Source: Methylovulum sp.
GTDB taxonomy: Bacteria > Pseudomonadota > Gammaproteobacteria > Methylococcales > Methylomonadaceae
DNA: 45,078 bases
NCBI GenBank assembly: GCA_030653435.1
Contig: JAURZI010000090.1
Span: 1 to 45,078, forward strand
Direction: 5' to 3'
The translations under genes were made by a program, and so were the position numbers. Of this stretch, positions 18,001 to 25,477 are shown piece after piece (position 1 is the stretch's first letter; the number at the start of each line of letters is the position of its first letter). The notes under the pieces are model-generated. The model did no database searches, was not told the DNA's origin, and saw nothing but the letters and a program-made list of their open reading frames with translations.

Positions 18001-20026
18001 TGATGCCTTGCCGTACCTCCGCAACTTCTTTATCCAAAACATAATTGGGCGCAGTTACGCACACATCAAGATAATTGACGCCATGTGAATTAAGGGCGCT
18101 ATCCGGCGCGCCATTCTGCTCGGCAAACTGGTGCCATGCCTTGTTGACGGCAACAATGAAGCCTGCTGAATCCAGCACCGCGACATGTTGCAGCAACGAA
18201 TCCAGCACGCTGACGTTAAACGCCTCACTTTCGCATAGTGCGGCCTGGATTTGCTGGCGGGCGGCTTCCTGGACAAAATTATTCAACGCATAATCAATGT
18301 CCATGGTCATTTCCAGCAACAGATTACGCTCAGCTTCATCGAAGGCGTTGACTACATCGGCATATAACGTGAACACGCCGATGACCATGCCGTTGCGGTG
18401 TAGCGGCAACGCGGCCGATGCCGCCCAACCATAGCGCCTGCCTTGTTCATGCCACGGCCCGGTACGGGGGTCATGGATAAAATCCTGGCACCAAACCGGC
18501 TCGTTCCCGCGCAGGGCAATACCGGTCGGGCCTTGCCCGAAGGGGTTGTCGACATCCACCGAGATACGCAGTTCATGTAAATACTCAACACCGGCGCCAA
18601 AGCTGGCAACAGGGTGGATCCAATGGCTGTCGGGGTCTATCATGCCGATCCAAGCCATTTTCATGCCGCCAAACTGCACGGCATCGCGGCATATTTGCGG
18701 GAATAACTCCGCTTCAGTGGCGCAACGGACAATGGCCTGGTTGCATTGGCTCAATGCCGCATAGAGGTTAGTCATGCGTTGGATTTTCGCCTCAACGCCC
18801 TTGCGTTCGGTAATATCGGTGATAAAACCGTGCCAGATCATCGAACCATCCGCCTCGCGCTCCGGCAATGAATTCCCTGACAACCAGCGCACCGTGCCAT
18901 CATCGAACCTCACCCGATAGTCATAATGCCAAGGCGTCAAATTCTGTGCAGATGCCTCGATGGAAGCCACAATGCCGTCATAATCATCCGGGTGCAATGT
19001 TGCAAACACTGGGGAGGCATCGTCGCGAACAAGCGCCGGATCAACCCGGTAGATATCGCGCATCGCCTCGCTGGCGAACGGAAAACAGAAACTCCCGTCA
19101 GGGCGTAAACGGAATTGGTAAACAACGCCGGGCAAGCGGCTGATGATCTTCTGGAACAATGCCTGGGTTTCCTGGCGTTCTTCTTCCAGCCGTTTGCGTT
19201 CGGTAATGTCATGCACTACGGCAATGCAATAATCAGGTTGGGCACCCGGTTCCCACATGGGAGATAGCGTCAGTTCCACCCAGACCGGCTGCCCGTTTTT
19301 GTGGATATAGCGTTTTTCGAGGCTGAATTCGTGCAGCTCACCCGCTTTGAGACGTGCTATATGGCTTAAATCGCTGGCCAGATCGGCAGGTTCAGTGATG
19401 TCGGTGCAGGTCATCGCCATCATTTCCTCGAGGCTATAACCGGTTATCGCGCAATATTTGCGGTTAACACGCACGAACTCGCCGGTAACCGTGTTGATTT
19501 GGGCGACGCCGACCGCAGCTTGGTTAAATAACGCGCGAAAACGCGCCTCGCTTTCCGCCACCGCCGCCGTACAGCGCGCTTCCAGTGCATATCGATAAAT
19601 ACGTTGCTGCTGGTACCATAGCTGCAAAAAGACTACGCATAACACGACGCTGAAAAAAAAAGCAAAAACGCTGACCCAGAGCGCCCGTTCGTACACTGGG
19701 GAAATCTGCACTAAGGCAAGGCAGGCCAGCGGGACGATCAGCGCCAACGCAGCAATCAAGGCGAGCGGCCTTACCGCCTTAGGCGGGTCAAGGTTGCCGC
19801 ACAGGGACATCTCAACATCAAATGACGCACGCCAGCCTTTAAGTCCCAAATAAAGCAAATAACTGGTGACCGCAACAAAAACCAGCCCCTTGCCTATCTC
19901 GATACGGTTTTGGATGACGGGGTCGGCGACCGTAAACGTCAATAAATACCCGGATGCTATAATCCATAACACGGCAAAACCGGCATAAAGCAAGGAAATT
20001 TTGGCAGGCGTCAATCGTTTAGGCAT
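15029..20026 (-). CDS. Multi-PAS/GAF GGDEF–EAL c-di-GMP turnover protein
   Basis: The protein has about 1665 residues. It begins with four hydrophobic segments in the first 140 residues, then about seven PAS/PAC modules with one GAF domain after the second (about residues 430–585), and ends with GGDEF and EAL domains. The GGDEF active site is intact (ARLGGDEFTVLLED) after DSLTRLPNRLLL and LDLDHFKNINDSFGH; the EAL domain keeps GAEALVRWQDP, DDFGTGYSSLAYLKRFPL and AEGVE. Both diguanylate cyclase and phosphodiesterase activity are therefore possible, with the sensors probably setting the balance. The first PAS and the sixth are clearly similar (both contain QAAVGVAQ, EKRY and SPMW…DITERK), showing internal duplication. 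I prefer the ATG at 20026 to the GTG six codons upstream. The gene stands alone; signal and target are unknown. Confidence 0.9.
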   Translation of the reverse strand: MPKRLTPAKISLLYAGFAVLWIIASGYLLTFTVADPVIQNRIEIGKGLVFVAVTSYLLYLGLKGWRASFDVEMSLCGNLDPPKAVRPLALIAALALIVPLACLALVQISPVYERALWVSVFAFFFSVVLCVVFLQLWYQQQRIYRYALEARCTAAVAESEARFRALFNQAAVGVAQINTVTGEFVRVNRKYCAITGYSLEEMMAMTCTDITEPADLASDLSHIARLKAGELHEFSLEKRYIHKNGQPVWVELTLSPMWEPGAQPDYCIAVVHDITERKRLEEERQETQALFQKIISRLPGVVYQFRLRPDGSFCFPFASEAMRDIYRVDPALVRDDASPVFATLHPDDYDGIVASIEASAQNLTPWHYDYRVRFDDGTVRWLSGNSLPEREADGSMIWHGFITDITERKGVEAKIQRMTNLYAALSQCNQAIVRCATEAELFPQICRDAVQFGGMKMAWIGMIDPDSHWIHPVASFGAGVEYLHELRISVDVDNPFGQGPTGIALRGNEPVWCQDFIHDPRTGPWHEQGRRYGWAASAALPLHRNGMVIGVFTLYADVVNAFDEAERNLLLEMTMDIDYALNNFVQEAARQQIQAALCESEAFNVSVLDSLLQHVAVLDSAGFIVAVNKAWHQFAEQNGAPDSALNSHGVNYLDVCVTAPNYVLDKEVAEVRQGIMAVLAGASPEFSMEYPCHSPTERRWFLMHVSPLQGARRGAVVVHENITSRKLAELSFQESEQRLRTIIENEPECVKIVDAAGHLLDMNRAGLAMLEADSLEAVQQHGLVNFLLPAYRKPFVDLHQRTLQGQSGVLEFEIISLKGRPRWLETHYAPLRSEADGKIELLLGVTRDITVRKQAEIALGASEQRYRSLFENMISGYAYCQMQYDAGGQPVDFVYLDVNNAFTRITGLDDVVGKPVSVVIPGLKELSPELFEIYGRVAATGVPEVFEFDFKPNNQWLIISVYCPEPGFFVAVFDDITERKLAEAALRESESRFRVVFEQAAVGVAQVETASNRCVRINQKYCDILGYTRKEMQGADFIELTHPDDVALDRFYKERLNAGKISEFTLEKRYFCKDGSTKWVSLTVSPMWVSGASPDYHIAIVFDITERKQAETQLKLTSKVFEQSGEGFMITDADRNILTVNRAFTAITGYSESDVRGMQPSLLGSGLHDDSFYQQMWESILTQGHWQGEIWNRRKNGDIFPELLSISAVTDELGHVSHYVAVFTDMSKLKETESQLEYLAHHDSLTRLPNRLLLFYRLKHAIDLALREGKQMALMMLDLDHFKNINDSFGHLAGDELLQQVAERLMGRLRKADTVARLGGDEFTVLLEDISAPEDAGRLAKSIIADLSESYQLSQWGDVRIGVSVGISLYPQHADTPEMLLQQADTALYLAKAQGRGRYAYFSDELTIAARTRIELEARLRKAIAQNELCVYYQPQVDIVSGCIVGAEALVRWQDPTEGLIPPARFIPLAEDTGLIIPVGAWVLRETCRQGKQWLDEGLPPLILAVNVSPHQFIQSDVGELVSEVLAETGFPARYLELELTESGLMEREEEAVDILNKLRNQGVRLAIDDFGTGYSSLAYLKRFPLDVLKIDKSFIDDIPHDNDDMEIAASIIAMGHILGFKVLAEGVETLPQLAFLQGKGCDLYQGYLKSKPLPAAAFVQLLRG

Positions 20027-20112
20027 GTTTGTCTTTTTCAGCACTTTTTACTGTTTTCCATCGGAGTGCACCGCCGCCGGGCATAACAGCGCTCTTGCCG
20101 ACCATTACGTGT

Positions 20113-20556
20113 TTATTCAACCCGTTGCACATCAAACACCGTCCCACGGATAGCGATCACCTTCACTTTGGTGTTGACGGCACAATCTTCGCCATGCACT
20201 TTCCAAATAGAATCATCCACTTTTATTTTGCCCTGCCCGTTTTCTATCGCTTCATGCAAATTAAAAACCCGACCGACATATTGTGCGCCGCGTTTATTCA
20301 ACAAAGGCCGATCCGACTTGATAACGCTTTTTTTGACCGCAAACTTCCAAATCAAAATGGCGGCTATCGACAGCACGGAAAACAGCAACACCTGGGTTTC
20401 CATGCCGGTTGACGGTATGGCCCAGATCAGGCATCCGGTCACCAGTCCTGCCGCCGCCATCCATAAAAAGAAAAAACCGGACACCAGCATTTCTATGACT
20501 AAAAACACCAGTGCCAACACCCACCAATACCAAAACACAAATGCCCATCCGTCCAT
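20113..20556 (-). CDS. NfeD family membrane protein
   Basis: This 147-residue protein has an N-terminal block of hydrophobic helices (about residues 8–70) and a C-terminal OB-fold-like part (VGRVFNLHEAIENGQGKIKV, then KVKVIAIRGTVFDVQRVE). This is the short NfeD form that partners an SPFH/stomatin-like protein. The partner is encoded two bases upstream, so the two are almost certainly cotranscribed and work together in the inner membrane, probably in membrane-domain organisation or quality control. It is comparable to E. coli YbbK/YbbL (QmcA neighbourhood). Confidence 0.9.
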   Translation of the reverse strand: MDGWAFVFWYWWVLALVFLVIEMLVSGFFFLWMAAAGLVTGCLIWAIPSTGMETQVLLFSVLSIAAILIWKFAVKKSVIKSDRPLLNKRGAQYVGRVFNLHEAIENGQGKIKVDDSIWKVHGEDCAVNTKVKVIAIRGTVFDVQRVE

Positions 20557-20558
20557 CG

Positions 20559-21479
20559 CTAGCCCTTGTTATTCATCGCGTGTTTGGCCAGTTCGGTGAT
20601 GCCGCCTAAGGCGCCGATGACACTGGATGCTTCCAAAGGCATGAAAATCAGCTTGCTGTTGTCTGCCGACGCAATCTCTTTTAACGCCTCTATATATTTT
20701 TGTGCGACAAAATAGTTAATGGCTTGTATATCGCCTTTGCCTATGGCTTCAGACACCATTAACGTCGCCCGTGCTTCCGCCTGGGCCATACGTTCGCGGG
20801 CGTCGGCATCACGGTAAGCGGCTTCTTTACGGCCTTCCGCGTCCAAAATAGTCGCTTGCTGCGCGCCTTCCGCGCGTAAAATTTCCGATTGCCGCAAACC
20901 CTCGGCTTCCAGTATCGACGCACGTTTTAAACGCTCGGCTTTCATTTGCCGCCCCATCGCTTCCACCAGGTCTTTAGGCGGCGCAATGTCTTTGATCTCA
21001 ATGCGCGTGGCTTTAATGCCCCAGGGCGTGGTCGCGTCGTCAACCACCATCAGCAGCCTGGCATTAATATCGTCGCGGCGGGACAGCAATTCGTCCAAAT
21101 CCATAGAACCCATGACGGTGCGGATATTGGTCATGACCAGATTCAAAATCGCCCAGTCCAGTTTGCTGACCTCATAAGCGGCTTTGGCGGCATCCATGAC
21201 CTGATAAAACACCACGCCATCGACGGTGACCATGGCGTTGTCTTTGGTAATCACTTCCTGCGACGGCACATCCATGACCTGTTCCATCATAATCATCTTC
21301 TTGCCGATGCGGTCGATAATCGGCATGATGATGTTCAAGCCCGGCGTCAGCGTATTGGTATATTTACCAAAACGTTCCACCGTGTACTCCATGCCCTGCG
21401 GGACGGATTTAACGCTCATGAACACCAGCAATATCGCAAAAACAAATAACACCAGAACAAATACACCAAAACCACCCAT
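20559..21479 (-). CDS. SPFH/Band 7 paraslipin-type membrane protein (QmcA-like)
   Basis: This 306-residue protein has one N-terminal membrane helix (residues 3–22), then the SPFH core ([55 protein letters not shown]) and a long alanine/glutamate-rich coiled coil (about residues 170–240). It matches the paraslipin branch, including E. coli QmcA (YbbK). These proteins form large ring or cage oligomers on the inner membrane and associate with NfeD proteins; here NfeD follows two bases downstream. The start at 21479 places the membrane helix at the N-terminus. Confidence 0.93.
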   Translation of the reverse strand: MGGFGVFVLVLFVFAILLVFMSVKSVPQGMEYTVERFGKYTNTLTPGLNIIMPIIDRIGKKMIMMEQVMDVPSQEVITKDNAMVTVDGVVFYQVMDAAKAAYEVSKLDWAILNLVMTNIRTVMGSMDLDELLSRRDDINARLLMVVDDATTPWGIKATRIEIKDIAPPKDLVEAMGRQMKAERLKRASILEAEGLRQSEILRAEGAQQATILDAEGRKEAAYRDADARERMAQAEARATLMVSEAIGKGDIQAINYFVAQKYIEALKEIASADNSKLIFMPLEASSVIGALGGITELAKHAMNNKG

Positions 21480-21706
21480 AAAGCCCCCTGATTGTTTATC
21501 TTAGTGACTACAACGTTTTTCGGCACGAGTGTGCCTTGATTAAAGCCTGATACAGCCGGCAAAGCCTAATTCATGCGCCAGCGGTTAAATAATTCAGCAC
21601 ATTAGGAATTAAAATCATTAAAATACCCGCCAGCAAGCGTATGCTGCAAAACCCTTGCCCATAATAATGTATATTCATTCAAGTAAAAGCTTAACAGGTA
21701 AATATA

Positions 21707-21985
21707 ATGATAACAGCCTCTTTCGACTTAGCCCTGTGGACCCTTCTGTTCTTTGTCATCGGAATGGTGAAACCGGGCTGGCCTTTGTTCTTCCTGAAAA
21801 AACCGGACCGGTTTTTAATCGTTGCCATCACCACAGTTTTTGTCATGATTACCCTTACGCTTTGGGGCGAAGGCAACCGGCAAGCCAAAGAAGAACAAGC
21901 CGCAAAAACAGCGCCAGCGCCAACGGTTGCCCCGGTTCCCGTACCTGTGCCTGCTCCGGCAGCTGAACCGCCAATCGCCAAATAA
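21707..21985 (+). CDS. Small membrane protein with proline/alanine-rich tail
   Basis: I do not recognise this 92-residue protein. It has two hydrophobic helices (about residues 5–22 and 36–52) separated by a short loop with GMVKPGWPLFFLKKPDRF, then a cytoplasmic or periplasmic tail rich in Ala, Pro and Val (residues 60–92). The ATG at 21707 follows an AGGT ribosome site at a long spacing. It stands between divergent SPFH and the methyltransferase-like gene. Codon use looks like its neighbours, so I take it as a real gene, but no function can be assigned. Confidence 0.6.
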   Translation: MITASFDLALWTLLFFVIGMVKPGWPLFFLKKPDRFLIVAITTVFVMITLTLWGEGNRQAKEEQAAKTAPAPTVAPVPVPVPAPAAEPPIAK

Positions 21986-22116
21986 CCGGCCGTGCGGCTA
22001 AGAGCAACCGCCTCCCGGCATAGCAAAAAACACATGGCGCACTCGCTCTCAGGAAATTATTACGCGGCCTTTACCCGTGATAAACAGCCCTTCGATAAGC
22101 GTTTGCCGGAACGGGT

Positions 22117-22857
22117 TTGGCGACATTAATTAAAGCATTCGCGGCCCAGTTCCTCGGTTTGGCGCTCGCCATTCTGCTGGCCTCGTTAGCACCCGGACTG
22201 CTGCACGGAACAGTGCGTTTGGCCCTGCTTCAGGCCACCGCAGCAGCAGCTTGTGCTTACCTGCTACGCCAGCCGCCCTGGTGGCTGCCTATCCATTTGT
22301 TGTTTTTGCCCACTGCACTGGCGCTGTTGAGCTTGCAACTGCCTTCCGGGGTTTATCTCGCCATTACGTTGCTGTTGGCGCTGGTGTTTTGGGGTACCGT
22401 GAAAGGCGATGTGCCCCTTTTTCTGTCTTCGTCTGCGGCAGCCGACGCTGTCGCCCGTATTATTGAACGGGAAAACGCCGAAAACTTCGCCGATCTCGGT
22501 GCGGGCATAGGCTCGTTGGCCATACCGCTGGCGCGCTGTCATCCGTTGCTGGCGATAGATGCCGTAGAACTTGCGCCGTTGCCTTGGTTAATCACGGCCT
22601 TACGCTGCCGTAAGCTGGCTAACATACAGGCAAGGCGCGCCAGTTTCTGGCATTGCGGTCTGAATGCTTACGATGTGGTGTTCGCGTTCCTGTCCCCCGC
22701 CGTGATGCTTAAACTGAGCGAAAAAATCAGCCGGGACATGCGCTCCGGCAGCCTGTTCATCAGTTCATCGTTCCCGATCCCCGATTGGCAACCGGAATCC
22801 GTCATCACGCTGGCAGATCGACGCAAGACCCGGCTTTATTGTTACCGGATCACGTAG
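22117..22857 (+). CDS. Membrane-tethered class I methyltransferase-like protein
   Basis: The 246-residue protein has about four hydrophobic helices in its first 95 residues, followed by a Rossmann-type domain with motif I ENFADLGAGIGSLAIPLAR (residues 122–140), an acidic end of strand two (IDAVELAPLPWL), and FAFLSPAVMLKLSEKISRDM further on. This is the layout of an S-adenosylmethionine-dependent methyltransferase anchored to the inner membrane. The substrate is unknown. No ATG fits; a stop at 22096 limits the choice and the TTG at 22117 is the best start, with a weak GGAACGGG upstream. I am fairly sure of the fold and unsure of the activity. Confidence 0.7.
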   Translation: MATLIKAFAAQFLGLALAILLASLAPGLLHGTVRLALLQATAAAACAYLLRQPPWWLPIHLLFLPTALALLSLQLPSGVYLAITLLLALVFWGTVKGDVPLFLSSSAAADAVARIIERENAENFADLGAGIGSLAIPLARCHPLLAIDAVELAPLPWLITALRCRKLANIQARRASFWHCGLNAYDVVFAFLSPAVMLKLSEKISRDMRSGSLFISSSFPIPDWQPESVITLADRRKTRLYCYRIT

Positions 22858-22865
22858 ACTATCGG

Positions 22866-23618
22866 CTATGCCCGGACGGACAGCCATTTCCACCAAAACC
22901 AGCTACGCACATGCAGATGGCCGCGTATCGGCGTTTTCAGCAGCAGCAACAATAAGCCTATCGAGTATAAACACCACACCGCCGCCCATTCATTGGGGTT
23001 ATCCGTACTCAAATACGCCAGCAACGGCCCGGTCATAACATGATAAACCGTCATTTTCCAGGAGCCGTACAACACGGGCATGATAAATGCTGCGACAATA
23101 TACATATTGAACAGGACTTGATTGGCAATCGCCGGAATTTCCCAGGCAATATGCCATGCACCGGAAACCGAGCAAATCCGCTTGCCGCAAAACGGCACCG
23201 TGAACGGATCGAAGTAGTTGCTGAACAAGGCTATCCTGGTTTTAACCTCGTAACAGGCCGGCGCCCACTCGAAAGGATACAAGCGGATCAGCAGGCAAAC
23301 CGTCGCGATGAAACAAATGGCATACACGGTCGGAGATATTTTCCGGCTGACCGTGTCGGGGATGAAATAGAGCGAGACCGCATTGACAAAAAACGGCTGA
23401 AAAGCGATGTGGATATAACCTAATAACGTTGCCACCTGGTTGCCGGGATTGGCGCAATCGTCTATCACGGTATAGGTATAAGCCTGCAAGGCTTCCATCA
23501 GGGAAAAAAAACCCAACGCCGCACACAGCGCCAGCGGTTCTTTTTTATAATAAAAATAAACGGTGCTCGATAACCCGACTGCCGCTAAAACTGTTGACGC
23601 TTCACCGCTCCAGCACAT
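22866..23618 (-). CDS. DUF5765 family multi-pass membrane protein
   Basis: This 250-residue protein begins MCWSGEAS, a signature of the DUF5765 family, and is made of about seven hydrophobic helices. A central loop is rich in cysteine and aromatic residues (PFCGKRICSVSGAWHIAWEI). The function is unknown. An excellent ribosome site (AGGAGGAACT) sits immediately before the ATG at 23618, so an in-frame start 11 codons upstream can be excluded. It converges with the methyltransferase-like gene, eight bases apart. Confidence 0.8.
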   Translation of the reverse strand: MCWSGEASTVLAAVGLSSTVYFYYKKEPLALCAALGFFSLMEALQAYTYTVIDDCANPGNQVATLLGYIHIAFQPFFVNAVSLYFIPDTVSRKISPTVYAICFIATVCLLIRLYPFEWAPACYEVKTRIALFSNYFDPFTVPFCGKRICSVSGAWHIAWEIPAIANQVLFNMYIVAAFIMPVLYGSWKMTVYHVMTGPLLAYLSTDNPNEWAAVWCLYSIGLLLLLLKTPIRGHLHVRSWFWWKWLSVRA

Positions 23619-23675
23619 AGTTCCTCCTGTAGGACGCACTGCACGCGCCAAAGTGTGGCATCTTGCCCAAACATC

Positions 23676-23702
23676 TAAGCAGGCGCGCTCGGCCCGCCCT
23701 AC
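23676..23702. repeat. GC-rich REP-like repeat, copy 2
   Basis: Read on the – strand this is GTAGGGCGGGCCGAGCGCGCC, closely similar to the palindromes near 14979 and 32889. It lies between the cytoplasmic GlcG-like gene and the DUF5765 gene. It is a less perfect palindrome than copy 1. Confidence 0.4.
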
Positions 23703-23739
23703 AGGGATAGGACATTAACCTGAATAGGCTCACCTTGCC

Positions 23740-24168
23740 CTAAATGCTCGCAAAAAAACCGACCGCCTCAATCCCGGCAATCGCACAGCGCTCATCCTGG
23801 TCAGACACATCGCCGCTAATCCCAACCGCACCCAGAAGGTTATTGTCGGCATCACGGATCAGCACGCCGCCGGGCACCGGCATAATATTGCCGCCCGCGA
23901 TACCGATCAACGCGTTCATAAAATCGGGGCGCTGTTCTGCGACCGCCGCCAGACTGCGGGACGACACGCCCATATTGACTGCGCCCCAGGCTTTTGCCGT
24001 GGCAATTTGCTGCCGGATCATGCTGGCGCCGTCTTCCCGCTGCATGGCCTTGACATGGCCGGAAGCATCCAGCACCACCACGGTCAGTGGCGCCAAGTTT
24101 AATTCCCTGGCTACATGGATAGCCGTATTGATCATAAGATTAGCTTGTTTCAATGTTAATGCGGTCAT
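23740..24168 (-). CDS. GlcG/HbpS family heme-binding-like protein (cytoplasmic)
   Basis: This 142-residue protein has no signal peptide and covers a single GlcG/HbpS domain: LTLKQANLMINTAIHVAREL at the start, VVVLDASGHVKAMQREDGAS, then ATAKAWGAVNMGVSSR, and the GG/GISGD signature (GGVLIRDADNNLLGAVGISG). The family includes HbpS, which binds heme, and GlcG, whose role is unclear. It starts nine bases after the tesA stop on the same strand, so it may share its transcript. A longer, exported homologue is encoded at 13625–14413. Confidence 0.85.
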   Translation of the reverse strand: MTALTLKQANLMINTAIHVARELNLAPLTVVVLDASGHVKAMQREDGASMIRQQIATAKAWGAVNMGVSSRSLAAVAEQRPDFMNALIGIAGGNIMPVPGGVLIRDADNNLLGAVGISGDVSDQDERCAIAGIEAVGFFASI

Positions 24169-24177
24169 CGGTCACTC

Positions 24178-24789
24178 TCAGTTGTTGAGTAAGGGGAAAA
24201 GATACGAGGCTATTTTGTCGGCGATAAAAGGCTGTGCCAGCTCATTCGGATGCAATCCGTCCGCCTGCATTAGCGCCTTGTCTAACGCGACGTCTTCGAG
24301 AATAAAAGGCACTAGGGGGACGCCCAATTCCTGGGATAATTGCGGATAAACCTTATAGAACAGCTCAATATAGCGCTTGCCGTAATTCGGCGGAATTTTC
24401 ATGCCCAACAGCAGGACTTTGCTGCCTGCCTGCCGGGCGCGTCGGGTGATTTCGGCAAGATTGTTTTTCATAGCCACCGGCGACAAGCCCCGCAATCCGT
24501 CGTTAGCACCGAGCTCCAGCAACAGCACGGTCGGTTTTTGTGCCGCCAAGATTTGGTCTATACGCGCCAGACCACCGGCGCTGGTATCGCCGCTGATGCT
24601 TTCATTACTGATACTATAGTTACTGTGCGCTTCTGCCAGCTTAGCCTGCAACAAAGCCACCCAACCCTGGTCCTCTTTAATTCCATAGCCGGCACTGATA
24701 CTATCACCCAACACGATGATGACCGGCGGCTTGGCCATAGCGGCCGACGACATTAGCGACATTAGCACAGCAACTAAAAATCTGGACAT
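24178..24789 (-). CDS. tesA: Periplasmic SGNH esterase/lysophospholipase (TesA family)
   Basis: This 203-residue enzyme is an arylesterase/thioesterase/lysophospholipase L1 type. A signal peptide (residues 1–19, MSRFLVAVLMSLMSSAAMA) exports it. The four SGNH blocks are visible: VLGDSISAGYG with nucleophile Ser30, the glycine block in SISGDTSAGG, LELGANDGLRG with the Asn, and DGLHPN with the catalytic Asp/His. The start at 24789 is one base from the divergent ybbA start; an in-frame ATG at 24798 is possible but would overlap ybbA. The tesA/ybbA/ybbP arrangement is also known in E. coli. Confidence 0.93.
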   Translation of the reverse strand: MSRFLVAVLMSLMSSAAMAKPPVIIVLGDSISAGYGIKEDQGWVALLQAKLAEAHSNYSISNESISGDTSAGGLARIDQILAAQKPTVLLLELGANDGLRGLSPVAMKNNLAEITRRARQAGSKVLLLGMKIPPNYGKRYIELFYKVYPQLSQELGVPLVPFILEDVALDKALMQADGLHPNELAQPFIADKIASYLFPLLNN

Positions 24790-24790
24790 T

Positions 24791-25477
24791 ATGCACACTC
24801 AAGCAGATAGATTAAACAACATAATCGTAACGGAAAACCTAGGTAAATCTGTTATGACTTCCGATGGCACACTACATATCTTGTCATCTATAGATTTGAT
24901 AATCAAATCCGGTGAAAGCATTGCCGTCATCGGCGAATCCGGTTCCGGAAAATCCACCTTAATCGGCTTGCTGGCGGGTCTGGACACACCGAGCTCAGGG
25001 ACTATCCGTCTAAATGGACAATCGCTCACGCGCATGGATGAAGACGGGCGGGCTGCCGTGCGTAATGCGCTGGTCGGCTTTGTGTTCCAATCATTCCAGC
25101 TGCTGCCTGGGCTTAGCGCCCTGGCAAACGTCATGTTGCCGCTGGAGCTGGCCGGCGACCGCCAAGCCAAGGCCGCAGCCACAGCCCTGCTGCACCGCGT
25201 CGGGCTTGGGCAACGCCTAAACCATACTCCCCGACAGTTGTCCGGTGGCGAACAACAACGGGTCGCGCTGGCCAGGGCGTTTGTCAGACAACCGGCCATC
25301 CTGTTTGCCGACGAGCCTACCGGCAATCTGGACAGCAAAACCGGCACCCATATCATCGACTTGTTGTTTGAGCTTAATCTGGAAAACAACACGACGCTGA
25401 TTCTGGTCACCCATGACCCAACACTGGCGGCGCGTTGCGGGCGGACCATCAGGCTTGATGCGGGGCGGATCATATGA
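24791..25477 (+). CDS. ybbA: ABC transporter ATPase, YbbA type
   Basis: This 228-residue LolD/MacB-class ATPase has Walker A GESGSGKST (residues 48–56), Q-loop VFQSFQLLPGLSA, signature LSGGEQQRVALARA and Walker B ILFADEPTGNLD, all intact. It pairs with the FtsX-type permease encoded next, whose ATG overlaps its stop (ATGA). Such pairs are thought to act on lipoproteins or envelope substrates rather than small-molecule uptake. I chose ATG 24791 because alignment with YbbA places the conserved IIVTENLGKSV just after it; a further upstream ATG at 24716 would lie inside tesA. Confidence 0.9.
   Translation: MHTQADRLNNIIVTENLGKSVMTSDGTLHILSSIDLIIKSGESIAVIGESGSGKSTLIGLLAGLDTPSSGTIRLNGQSLTRMDEDGRAAVRNALVGFVFQSFQLLPGLSALANVMLPLELAGDRQAKAAATALLHRVGLGQRLNHTPRQLSGGEQQRVALARAFVRQPAILFADEPTGNLDSKTGTHIIDLLFELNLENNTTLILVTHDPTLAARCGRTIRLDAGRII

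Noticed and set aside
20946-21449. 167-codon open frame antisense to the SPFH gene
   Set aside because: Histidine- and glutamine-rich shadow of a clear conserved gene on the other strand.
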